NCBI RefSeq assembly: GCF_000760515.2
Contig: NW_013546161.1
Coordinates: 1 to 27,387 of the forward strand
Reading direction: 5' to 3'
Length of the DNA: 27,387 nt
Origin: Mitosporidium daphniae
Taxonomy: Eukaryota > Microsporidia
Position numbers and translations under genes: made by a program
Shown: positions 1-7,448 of the stretch, in pieces
Layout: each line of letters begins with the position of its first letter
How positions within the stretch are numbered: position 1 is the first letter of the stretch
Notes under the pieces: generated by a model
Told to the model about the DNA's origin: nothing
The model's input: only the letters and a program-made list of their open reading frames with translations
The model's database searches: none

Positions 1-967
1 GAGCGTGAAAGTATGCTCTTGAATTCAAAAAGAAGGTTTGAATGTGCAGCAGCGACAATGGTTCCTTTCCTCATGTCGACCGATGTAGAAGTGATGTTTT
101 CAACGACTCCACCAGCCTCCTTTACAATCAAAATACCCGCCGCTATATCCCACGAATGAATGCCAATCTCGTAATAGATGTCACCAGCACCCTCGGCAAT
201 CTTAGTGAGATTCATTGCTGCGCTTCCAAAGCTCCTTATCCCATGAACGGGAATTTGAATTAGCGAATGCATTATGGACGTAATGCATGCCTTATACTCG
301 GGCACATAGCCCATCATTGGAAGATTCCATTCAGTAACAACAAGACAGTCAGACATGCGTTTTTCAGAATTGCTCATGTGTGAATAAAGCGGCAGCCTTT
401 GCGGTGTGGAGCTTTCGTTCTCATCAACCAGATATGCCCCTTTTCCTTTGACCGAATAATACAACTAAACATTCGAATTAAATTTAGTACTTTCTTCAGC
501 GTCGGATGATAGATAATTCCAATGAGCGGGTCAGGACACTCGCCAGCCATTTTAGGAACCTCAACAAGCGCCAGCGAGACGCAACTATGGGACAAAAGAC
601 CATGTAAGAAATTAATGGTCCCATCAATGGGGTCAAGTACCCAATAATAGCATGGTCCATTTTGATTGCAGGAAACATTATTTGTGGGCACTTGAATGCC
701 CTCTTCGCCTAGAAAACTTTATGGTCAAAAATAATGATACAATATGTGGGGAAATGCGAGAGACAGTTTTGACGCGATTTCCCTCTCAATAGCAATATCT
801 CTCTCCGTTACCAGATCCGTTGGAGAATTGTTTTTTTTGGAAACTTTGAAAGTGTCTTGAGTTGTGGAATCCCTTTTTTTATGGCAGAAATTTTGGGTTG
901 AAACATCTTTTACAATCAAAATAACTTGCTCCAAAATAGAGTCAACATCAAGGAGCGCCATATCCAT
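1..967 (-). CDS. Inositol monophosphatase family protein (3' end cut by window)
   Basis: Mg-dependent phosphatase that hydrolyses inositol monophosphate, recycling inositol. After splicing, the frame reads SPTDLVTERD, then FFLGEEG, then the metal-binding WVLDPIDGTINF, and near the C-terminus IHSWDIAAGIL and KEAGG. All are hallmark IMPase motifs, with catalytic Glu, Asp and Thr present. Two introns restore the frame: 717-740 (24 nt), which rejoins FPHI to FFLGEEG, and 465-490 (26 nt), which rejoins HPTLKK to LYYSVKGKGAYLV. The start is the first ATG of the open frame, at 967; the upstream TTG was not used. Human IMPA1 (277 aa) ends shortly after the RRVIAAN-like segment, here RKGTIVAAAHSN, so only about 10-20 residues are missing off the window edge. 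Between SILEQVILIV and SPTDLV the protein is somewhat long and basic, with no clear extra intron. The exact substrate (inositol phosphate or PAP) cannot be told from motifs alone. Confidence 0.92.
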
Positions 968-1197
968 CAAGCCTACAACGCGAAAATAAAATAATTTGAT
1001 GCGTCATAAAAATTGATTCCACTGATTTCCGAATTTACGATTGCAATTCCAATCGATCGATGGTTGGCGGTTTAAATGGCCGCAGCCCCATTTGCTATAA
1101 TAGCGTGCAATGCTGCGCCAATTTGATATTTATTGATTTATTGATTTTTCGGACATATCAAGTACGATTGCTATAAATGGTGGAAATGCAGTCTTGC

Positions 1198-1625
1198 TTA
1201 CCTTTGAAAGACAATGGACCCGAGCGGTGCAGCCATGCAAATGCCCACGAACAAAATCACCTTTAAAGCCAAAGTTCGAGGGTTGGAAATGCTAAAAGGA
1301 AAAACCTACAATAAAAATGGCAAAAAACATCTTGGGGACCGTTAACTTCAAAGTGGTAAACATCTGGATTGTGTTCAGCATGTCCATGATGATCATCATT
1401 TGCGTGTGTTTCCTTGGTAGGGATGAAGGGACGAGAATTTTCTACAGAATAGGTTTGATCGTTGTTTTCAAAGATGCCAGCTAAGTGACCTGCACGGCTG
1501 TTCAGGCCATACATGGCAATAAGAGATGTCGTCTTTTTGTGGGCACAATTATACAAGATTGGATTGTTTATCAGCAGCAGCCCCGATCGGCGACGAATGA
1601 TTGAGGGCGCAACAGACGCAATCAT
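1198..1625 (-). CDS. COX7C: Cytochrome c oxidase subunit VIIc (yeast Cox8) family
   Basis: Nuclear-encoded small subunit of mitochondrial complex IV. Removing the 23-nt intron 1306-1328 joins VNGPQD to VFPFSISNPRTLALK, followed by one transmembrane helix (VILFVGICMAAPLGSIVF) and the end QR. This matches the COX7C/Cox8 pattern: a PFS[IV].N entry, a basic residue, then a helix with a central AAP/ATP. The spliced product is 134 aa, against roughly 60-80 aa for known members. The extra N-terminal part begins MIASVAPSIIRRRSG, rich in Arg with no acidic residues and therefore presequence-like. It continues into a His/Asp-rich linker (DDHHGHAEHNP). I found no intron that shortens this extension and keeps the frame. 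The first ATG (1625) was chosen; a second lies about 38 codons downstream. The gene implies a respiring mitochondrion. Confidence 0.75.
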
Positions 1626-1694
1626 CGCGACAATACGAATTGAAAATTGGTTCAAATTTTATTTCCAACATTTATTGTTGTGACATTCAATTCA

Positions 1695-1736
1695 TTATTC
1701 TCAATGCGCTATTCTCGATCTGCTATTCTCAACTGG
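1695..1736. repeat. Three 14-bp imperfect direct repeats
   Basis: Three consecutive 14-bp units sharing a TATTCTC core (TTATTCTCAATGCG, CTATTCTCGATCTG, CTATTCTCAACTGG). They sit between the GPx stop (1743) and the COX7C start (1625), so they lie in the COX7C 5' flank. They could be regulatory or simple replication slippage. Confidence 0.6.
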
Positions 1737-1742
1737 CCATCA

Positions 1743-2430
1743 TCAAGCTGCGTCCGCTTTTTCATTTAAAAGGGCTACAATCTTCTCTTCAAACGTCATT
1801 GGCTCTTCATTGGGACCAAATCTTTTGACGGGAATCCCATATCGATTGACAAGAAACTACAATTAATGGGCCGAAAGCTACCTTGGTAAAATTCCACTTG
1901 ATCGCATTGCCTAGCGTTCCTGGGCAAGCTTTTTTCAAGTACGAAAATAAGGGATGTGCTTCGCTTCCATTAACTTTGATCGGATGAAACATTACAAGCT
2001 TTGTTGAGAATCCGGACGAAAAATCTCTAATCTGGCATGTGGTTCCGGATTCTAATTTTGACTTCAACATGTACCTTGCTTTGCGAACTAAAGTTGACCA
2101 TGTGATCAAATTACCTGATTGCACGGGAAAAGAAGCACTTTTAGGCCTTGCGAATCGTACTTTTCAGCCAACTTGCCCAATTGCTCATAATTATTGGGAG
2201 TATATCCACAATGAGAGGCAACATTGACCACCAGTAGGACCTTGGGGTAAAACAAAAAATGCCACCTTATCCTTGAACTCCGAGAGAGATATAATGCGAT
2301 CCTTTTCCAGGCTTTCAGCTTCAAACTGGTATATCTAAAATTACGGGATAAGCATTGCCTTTTCGGCGGACATTTGATGGGCAAATCTTCTGATTTGTTT
2401 ACCAAGACGATTATTAAATAAGACTTGCAT
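1743..2430 (-). CDS. Glutathione peroxidase, cysteine type (5' exon unresolved)
   Basis: Thiol peroxidase that reduces hydroperoxides using glutathione or thioredoxin. The spliced frame gives [12 protein letters not shown], then [18 protein letters not shown] with the peroxidatic Cys (not selenocysteine), then LLFPCNQFAKQESG with the catalytic Gln, and KWNFTKFLVNRYG with the Trp/Asn pair; it ends at a TGA. Four introns are needed: 2241-2265 (25 nt), 2088-2114 (27), 2052-2074 (23) and 1857-1881 (25). They leave a 13-nt micro-exon at 2075-2087 encoding FAKQ plus one base. The conserved part starts at 2334 and is preceded in frame by TAG, so an upstream exon must supply the start. ATGs at 2430 ([19 protein letters not shown], presequence-like) and 2373 are candidates, but no GT-AG junction I tried restores the frame. 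The 5' boundary given is therefore provisional. Confidence 0.85.
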
Positions 2431-2434
2431 CAAC

Positions 2435-2679
2435 AATTTAATTTACTTTTTAAACTTTTTTCTGCAAACTTGGCCATTAGAGTTTTACCCCGCCTGTGCA
2501 GAGCGTGTACATACTTTTGCGGCCGCTTTCCACAATGGCTTTGCTTTAAAATTAAATAAAGCTGAACAAATGTGGACGCCACGCACGCTCCTGTTTTGAA
2601 GCTGCTTTTGGCCGTTTTATGGGCGGTGAAAAATTGAATAGAAACCTCGGATGACGGCGGTCCAAGTTTAGTCGGCGGT
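2435..2679. other. Gap between GPx 5' end and RFC 3' end
   Basis: About 245 bp containing the 3' flank of the RFC gene and the 5' flank of GPx, both on the minus strand. Several intron-like GT..AG segments with CTAAT can be picked out on the minus strand, so the missing first exon of GPx may lie here. I could not assemble a recognisable protein or RNA. Confidence 0.4.
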
Positions 2680-3925
2680 TTAATAATATGTTATCGGGGG
2701 CATGTTGTAGGACGGCTGGGTCATAATCAGATTTACTTCGCATCCGAAATCCATCAGCTGTAAATGTGCATCTGCACCCTCTGTTATGTTTCTCGACACG
2801 CTAAGCAGCTTCAGGGCCACCATTGACTTTACAATGGATGACAGGGCAGGGTCGTTAGAGATGTCCTCCTCCATCTACATGCATAAAGGTTGGTTCGCTC
2901 CATACTTGGATCAGAAATTGGCTTGCAGAATATCCGGATCTCATGAACGAATCCAAGAAACTGCCAATGGCTTCAGGGCCAGATTGCACTGCAGAGCGAA
3001 ACCCATCTATCACTTTGCTCGGAAGCACCTACAGAGAAGGAATAAATTGCGTGCAATACTCCTGTCATTTCTTTTAGGCTTTCAATGGCAATGCCATTGG
3101 TCCCGATGAACCTCTTGATATTTTGAAGATAATTGATCGCTTTACGAAGATCGCCGAAACTCCTGTCAATAAGAAATTCCAGGCCCTAGCTCGTCAGAAA
3201 CGATCAAACCTCATCGGCACACTGTATGTTTTCTTCGTTGCAAATAAATTGAAGACGCTTAACAGCGGACGCCTTGTCAATTGCCTTGAACCTAAATTTG
3301 GCACATCTTGAAATCAAAGGCTCGATAATCCTAATGAAAGTCCGAAAATTAGCTTACTTGTGCACGTAATTACAAAGGATGCAAAACCGCGTTGTCGAAG
3401 AATAAGCCTCAATAATTCGCCTCAATGCTGCCTGGGCATCATACGTCATACAATCGGCCTCGTCCAAAATGATCAGCTTGAAAAAGGGCGGAGAATTGAT
3501 GAGCGTTTTTGCAAACGACTTGATTTTCTCTCTTACCACGCCGATTCCACGCTCGTCAGAGGCGTTCAGTTCAAGTATCCGTTGGCGATAAGCATTCTCT
3601 CTAAAGATAAATCATAAGGAGCGCCACCCAAATAACTCCCTTGCCAGAGCAAGTACAGTCGATGTTTTTCCTGTCCCGGGAGGGCCATACAACAAAAGAT
3701 GTGGAAGCTATGCATCAGCAAAAATGGAGTGTCGTACATCTCCGGAAACAATTGATCTCCTCAATAACGCAACTACCTCCTCCTGTGATGCGATTTCGCC
3801 AAGCGACTTTGGACGGCTAATAATCTCGTTAAGCATTAAAAATACTATTTTTCCACCCATTGACGAGTGGAGGAAGTGTGGCTGACTGATGGCGACGGGG
3901 GCCGACTTTCGCTGGTTGAGCTCAT
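2680..3925 (-). CDS. RFC4: Replication factor C small subunit (human RFC4 / yeast Rfc2 type)
   Basis: AAA+ subunit of the RFC clamp loader, which opens PCNA and places it on primed DNA. After splicing: [16 protein letters not shown], the Walker [11 protein letters not shown] (about residues 61-70), [13 protein letters not shown], Walker [11 protein letters not shown], sensor 1 TRFCILCNY, and the arginine-finger motif [14 protein letters not shown]; then the collar domain. Seven introns: 3817-3845, 3708-3737, 3601-3627, 3331-3357, 3186-3209, 3029-3059, 2875-2905 (24-31 nt). The first recreates the YRPKSL box exactly. The product is 348 aa, near human RFC4 (363) and yeast Rfc2 (353). NASDERGI followed by VVREK and the adjacent residues favour this subunit over the other small subunits. 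A further in-frame 21-nt GT..AG stretch (2716-2736) near the C-terminus may or may not be spliced. The start at 3925 faces MPP10. Confidence 0.95.
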
Positions 3926-3974
3926 GATTGAAAATTTGCGTTTTGACGGAAATTTAATTTTTTTAATTCCAAAC
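3926..3974. promoter_or_regulatory. Shared divergent promoter of RFC4 and MPP10
   Basis: 49 AT-rich bp separate the RFC4 start (3925, minus) from the MPP10 start I prefer (3975, plus). An in-frame MPP10 ATG at 3924-3926 overlaps the RFC4 ATG within a single CATG. If that ATG were used, the two genes would have no intergenic DNA. No TATA box is evident; there are runs of T and A. Confidence 0.45.
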
Positions 3975-4898
3975 ATGCATTTTTCTAATGAAGACGATCC
4001 GTTGGCATCGTCGACTTTCCGGCGCTCCCAGCGCAAAATGGCATCGCAAATAGAAAAGTTGGAGCGAGAAAGCGTGGCAAAAAAGTCCTGGACACTTCTT
4101 GGGGAGGCAAGTTCCAAGCAAAGGAGCCAAAACTCGCTTCTTGAAAATTTTGTTGAATATGAATCCAACGCCAAGGTAATTATTTGTACTTCTTTCCATG
4201 TAGCCTGTATTGGAGGTTACTCAAGAAGTCACCGATTCGATTGAACAGATTGTTAGAAAGAGGATTATGGATTGCGTTTGGGACGACCCATCGCCACCGT
4301 CCTTTGTCAACCACGTTCCAAGGCCCAAACAAGACCTTCCTGAGGTTTCGACCGAAAAGTCTACAGCGTCCTTGTCCAAGCTTTATGAAAATGATTATCT
4401 GGAAAAGAAGGAAAGCCAAAGGCCGCTGTCCACTTCAAAAATTACTCCGGAAATCGCATCTCTATGGGACCAAGTATCGCAAGCGTTGGACACACTTTCT
4501 GGATTCCAATTTGCCTCTGCCATGGATTCCGTGCACTCAATATCATCGCAAGCACAACTACCGTCTTTTTCGACAAATGAAATTGAAAAGGGAGCCGCAA
4601 TTCACGCTGCCTCATTGGCTGTAAGCGGCGCGTCGTCACATACGCCAGAAGAAATAAAAAGGCCCTTGCGTACTCCTTTGAAATCTGAGCTTGAGCGAGA
4701 CAGTTCTAAAACCGAGCACCAGCGGGCCAAACGGCTGCGGAAGATCAAAGGATCTAAAAGGCCACATGCCTCCTCTTCTCTGCTCAATACGCTCTCCAAG
4801 CAAAAGGTACCAATTTTTTCGTGATTTTATTTTAGAATGTCAAAGTTCATGCAAGTGCGATAAAAGGCAAATCAAAGGCTCGCAGCGCCAACCGATAA
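3975..4898 (+). CDS. MPP10: MPP10, U3 snoRNP / SSU processome component (short form)
   Basis: MPP10 works with IMP3 and IMP4 in the SSU processome at the early pre-18S rRNA cleavage sites, in the nucleolus. The sequence aligns to the C-terminal conserved region of MPP10: QIEKLERESVAKKSWTLLGE, RSQNSLLENFVEY, the I..RI.D..WDD block (QIVRKRIMDCVWDDP), LSKLYENDYL, and LWDQVSQALDTLSGFQF, with a Lys/Arg-rich tail. Introns 4176-4203 (28 nt) and 4807-4835 (29 nt) restore the frame; the second adds a final basic exon ending at TAA 4898. The protein is 288 aa, against about 590-680 in yeast and human: the long acidic coiled-coil N-terminus is absent. I chose ATG 3975 (MHFSNEDDPLASS); ATGs at 3924 and 3867 are in the same frame but overlap the RFC4 coding exon. 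Confidence 0.88.
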
Positions 4899-5098
4899 AC
4901 CAATGTTGATATTTTAATAAATTAATTGGAATCAAATACACTCGTCAAAAAGGGCCATCCATTTCCGGCAACACCATAAATTACCAACGGCAACACCAGT
5001 TTATTGTTTAGCCCATCCCTTCTATTAGTGGATCGATGGGATGAAACTATTAACCACAAGCCTATTGTGCACATGCTATTAGCGATCGGCATAAAAAC
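4899..5098. other. Convergent intergenic region MPP10 / DCP2
   Basis: 200 bp between two convergent stop codons. It contains a short direct repeat of cggcaacacca (around 4966 and 4989) but no open frame with recognisable features and no RNA gene. Presumably it holds the 3' ends of both transcripts. Confidence 0.5.
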
Positions 5099-6114
5099 TT
5101 ATTCAAGCCAAAGAATATTCAACGCCTTGCTCATAGATGCCTTCCAATCAAACCGGGGCAACACAAGTGGGGGTGTGTCCGAAATGGGAGCGCTAGATTT
5201 CTTTTTTTTGGAAAGCCACCTAGAAAGCATCTCCAACGGGGTATTCGATATCGCGTATCTTTTAAGAAGCATTTGTTTGTCCGAAAGCGCATCCTGTATA
5301 TTGTGCCATGCGATATCCTATACATTACTACAAAAATACCAAACCCAAATCTCGTTTTTTGTTTGCCAGCCAAAAGCGGTGTCCTCTGAGACCCCGCAAA
5401 TTATATACAGCCGATTGATGCGTTCATTTGGACCCTTCCATTCAAGAAATGGGGTGTCACTGCCAATATCTGCGAATTTAAAGCACCGACGCACCTCCAC
5501 AATTGTAGCCTGTCTCTTCATATAATTCTCGAGTCGCACAGTGTGCCATAGACTCGCCCTCACTTAGTTTTCCCTTGGGAAAGGCCCATGTATCTCTTGA
5601 CCGATGCCCCCTTACCATCAAGCACTTTGCATTAAAAAAAAATATACCTTTGTTAAGGACGGGTTGAGAAGGATCACACCAGCAACGGGGACCGATCTTT
5701 TATGTGCAGAGAAAAATTCTATCAATTGCGGTATCTCTGCAACCAAATGCGAAAGGGCAGGGTCTCTGTTTAGCATTTGACGGCAGAATTTCGGAAACTT
5801 CATCGAGGGGTAGACGTCAGCCTTTTCTGAGCTTGTTCGAAGATGGTCATCATAGAACCAGTGAGCAGCCTCCAAGTGAAAAAGCAGCCGATCAGCGGCC
5901 AATTTGTCGGCCTCTGGAAGGTTCACAATAAACCGACTAAACATCAGCACATCAAAACAAACCAACAAATGTCATCCAATGCATTGTCTATCGAACATGG
6001 AAATGTGGCCAATGATGACGATGGCGCTGAAGCTGACAAAGAGGGCGCTAATACGGCTGATGATGGCACTGAAGACGAAAAAGAGGGCAGTGATACTGCT
6101 GATGATGGCGGCAT
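5099..6114 (-). CDS. DCP2: mRNA-decapping enzyme DCP2
   Basis: Nudix hydrolase that removes the m7G cap in 5'-3' mRNA decay, with Dcp1 as activator, in the cytoplasm and P-bodies. The N-terminal regulatory domain is seen as NALDDICCRFIVNLPEADKL, then EAAHWFYDDHLR and SVPVAGVILLNPSLTK. The catalytic domain has RDTWAFPKGKLSEGES and a complete Nudix box at about residues 165-187 (G x5 E x7 RE L x EE x G Y). A conserved end LYIICGVSEDTAF and EIWDIAW (box B) follows. Introns: 5937-5962, 5625-5647, 5470-5494 and 5318-5344 (23-27 nt); the spliced product is 304 aa. Before the domain lies a Ser/Pro/Ala-rich stretch (residues 2-38) built from PSSAV/APSL/PSSS-like repeats. The ATG at 6114 is the only start in frame with the spliced ALDDICC box. 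The long C-terminal regulatory tail of many fungal Dcp2 proteins is missing. Confidence 0.95.
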
Positions 6115-6150
6115 AGCCAAATAATAAAATTTAAAAATACGAACTTTTCA
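6115..6150. promoter_or_regulatory. 36-bp divergent promoter of DCP2 and FAD synthase
   Basis: Only 36 bp separate the DCP2 ATG (6114, minus) from the first in-frame ATG of the FAD synthase gene (6151, plus). The sequence is AT-rich (aataataaaatttaaaaat). Both promoters and 5' leaders must fit here or overlap the coding DNA of the neighbour. Confidence 0.6.
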
Positions 6151-7016
6151 ATGAATTCTACCATGTGGATCGGAAATTCAAATTGTTCGTCCTCTTACTC
6201 GGACCCGGCAGGTTTCCTTATCGAAAGAATTTCAACATACATTGGCGACAAGATAAAAGCAGATGGTCTTTCGCGAAAGATTTTCAACAGCTGTCAAATT
6301 ATCACCAAAGTCCTCAATACATACGGGTAAGCAAGTTTTTTAAGCAGCCTTAGCATCGGATCAATTGCCTTGAGTTTCAATGGCGGAAAAGATTGCACTG
6401 CACTTCTGGTCCACCTTCTTGCCTGCATTGGTGGTAGGAGTCCCCTCCCACTTTTGTATCTCCACAATGATGATCAATTTGAGGAGGAGTGGGAATTTTC
6501 TTGCGCCTTGACATCAATGTAGGAGGATACGAAACTTTTATTGAAATGTAGGATTGGAGCAGACAAGGTGCAACTGCATCGACTTGAATGCACAGATTTA
6601 AAGGATGGGCTTTCCAGCTTTCTTCAAAAATATCCCAACATCTCTGTGCTCTTCCTAGGTGTCCGATGTACAGATCCACACTCCAGTATGGATAGTATAC
6701 CCTGACAGGCCAGATGAGCTAAAACCGATCCAAATGACGGACCCCGGATGGCCCCAAGTCCTGCGCGTCCACCCACTTCTCGACTGGACATATTCTGAGA
6801 TCTGGCTCTTTCTAAGGACGCTTTCGATTCCTTACTGCACGCTGTATGACCAGGGGTACGTAATGAACAAGTTAACTTAAATGCAGATACACCTCCATAG
6901 GGGGGAAAGAAAAAACAAAACCTAACCCGGCTTTACGGTGCACCCGTGAACAAGGTAAATACAAACCGGCATACGACCTTTTGGACGATTCTTTGGAAAG
7001 GGCAGGCCGGAGCTAA
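6151..7016 (+). CDS. FAD1: FAD synthase (FMN adenylyltransferase, PAPS-reductase-like domain)
   Basis: Transfers AMP from ATP to FMN, making FAD. The spliced protein carries the PP-loop [16 protein letters not shown] (about residues 62-77), [58 protein letters not shown], and [15 protein letters not shown] with NPALRC near the end. These match human FLAD1 (C-terminal half) and yeast Fad1. Four introns: 6327-6353 (27 nt), 6519-6551 (33), 6686-6713 (28) and 6856-6886 (31). The third uses the AG at 6712-6713; the earlier AG at 6708 breaks the frame. The product is 248 aa, a single-domain enzyme without the molybdopterin-binding domain of FLAD1. The start at 6151 is in frame with a second ATG at 6163. 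The C-terminus ends RAGRS, convergent with RPS29 after 48 bp. Confidence 0.93.
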
Positions 7017-7064
7017 CGCCGATTGGAAAGTTTTATTTTCAGTATAAATTTATTGTTTGGCGGT

Positions 7065-7378
7065 TTAGCGATACTACAGCATAAAAACGTAACAAAGGTA
7101 CCTTCATGAAGCCAATATCACTCGAATACTGACGGAAGCATTGGCGGCAAAGGTTAAGCCCATACTTGCGGATGAGACCGTCTTTGTTGGTGCAAACTCG
7201 GCTACATAAGTTAGTAATTGGGTCCATGGGGTAGCCGAAACATAGGCAACATCGTACACAATGCCAAAAGATGGCCATGTTGTTGCATGGGATATCAAAA
7301 AGGTTGGGACACTTACCACTCGCGGGATCCTTTTCCAAACGTACGGGGGCGGGAATGAAAGACTGATTCGTGAGACAT
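7065..7378 (-). CDS. RPS29: 40S ribosomal protein S29 (uS14)
   Basis: Zinc-binding protein of the 40S head. Three exons join to 56 aa: [19 protein letters not shown], then [20 protein letters not shown] and [17 protein letters not shown]. The four zinc ligands are C21, C24, C39 and C42. Length and the KYR end match fungal S29. Exon 1 is 62 nt, exon 2 is 100 nt and exon 3 only 9 nt (TAT CGC TAA). Intron 1 (7202-7316) is 115 nt, with a GTAAGT donor and a TACTAAC branch site, unlike all other introns here. Intron 2 (7074-7101) is 28 nt. The usual SHPR motif reads SRPR, a His to Arg change. The TAA stop is certain because the protein ends as expected. Confidence 0.96.
7202..7316 (-). other. Long RPS29 intron with canonical TACTAAC branch site
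   Basis: 115-nt intron starting GTAAGTGT and ending TTACTAACTTATGTAG. It is three to five times longer than any other intron in the window and the only one with a full yeast-like branch motif. I looked for C/D-box snoRNA motifs (RUGAUGA with CUGA) and found none. Confidence 0.85.
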
Positions 7379-7448
7379 ACTGTGATTTAGAAAAATTACA
7401 GGCACAAAACCCTTGTTGCAAATTGCGATTAAATTCCGAGTTTATAAA

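Noticed and set aside
1064-1075. TAAACCGCC motif seen near 1066, 2674 and 7059, twice overlapping a stop codon
   Set aside because: A 9-11 base match repeated three times is expected by chance in 27 kb of both strands.
4184-4624. 146-residue plus-strand frame overlapping MPP10
   Set aside because: Shadow of MPP10, which matches its family in the other frame.
5004-5525. 173-residue plus-strand open frame
   Set aside because: No known motif; it lies over DCP2 exons that match the Nudix family exactly.
5843-6124. Plus-strand open frame ending in an acidic repeat (DDGAEADKEGANTADDG type)
   Set aside because: It is the complement of the DCP2 N-terminus. Minus-strand splicing into the conserved ALDDICCRFIVNLPE motif with an ATG at 6114 is far better supported.
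7202-7316. snoRNA inside the long RPS29 intron
   Set aside because: No C box and D box pair and no terminal stem visible.
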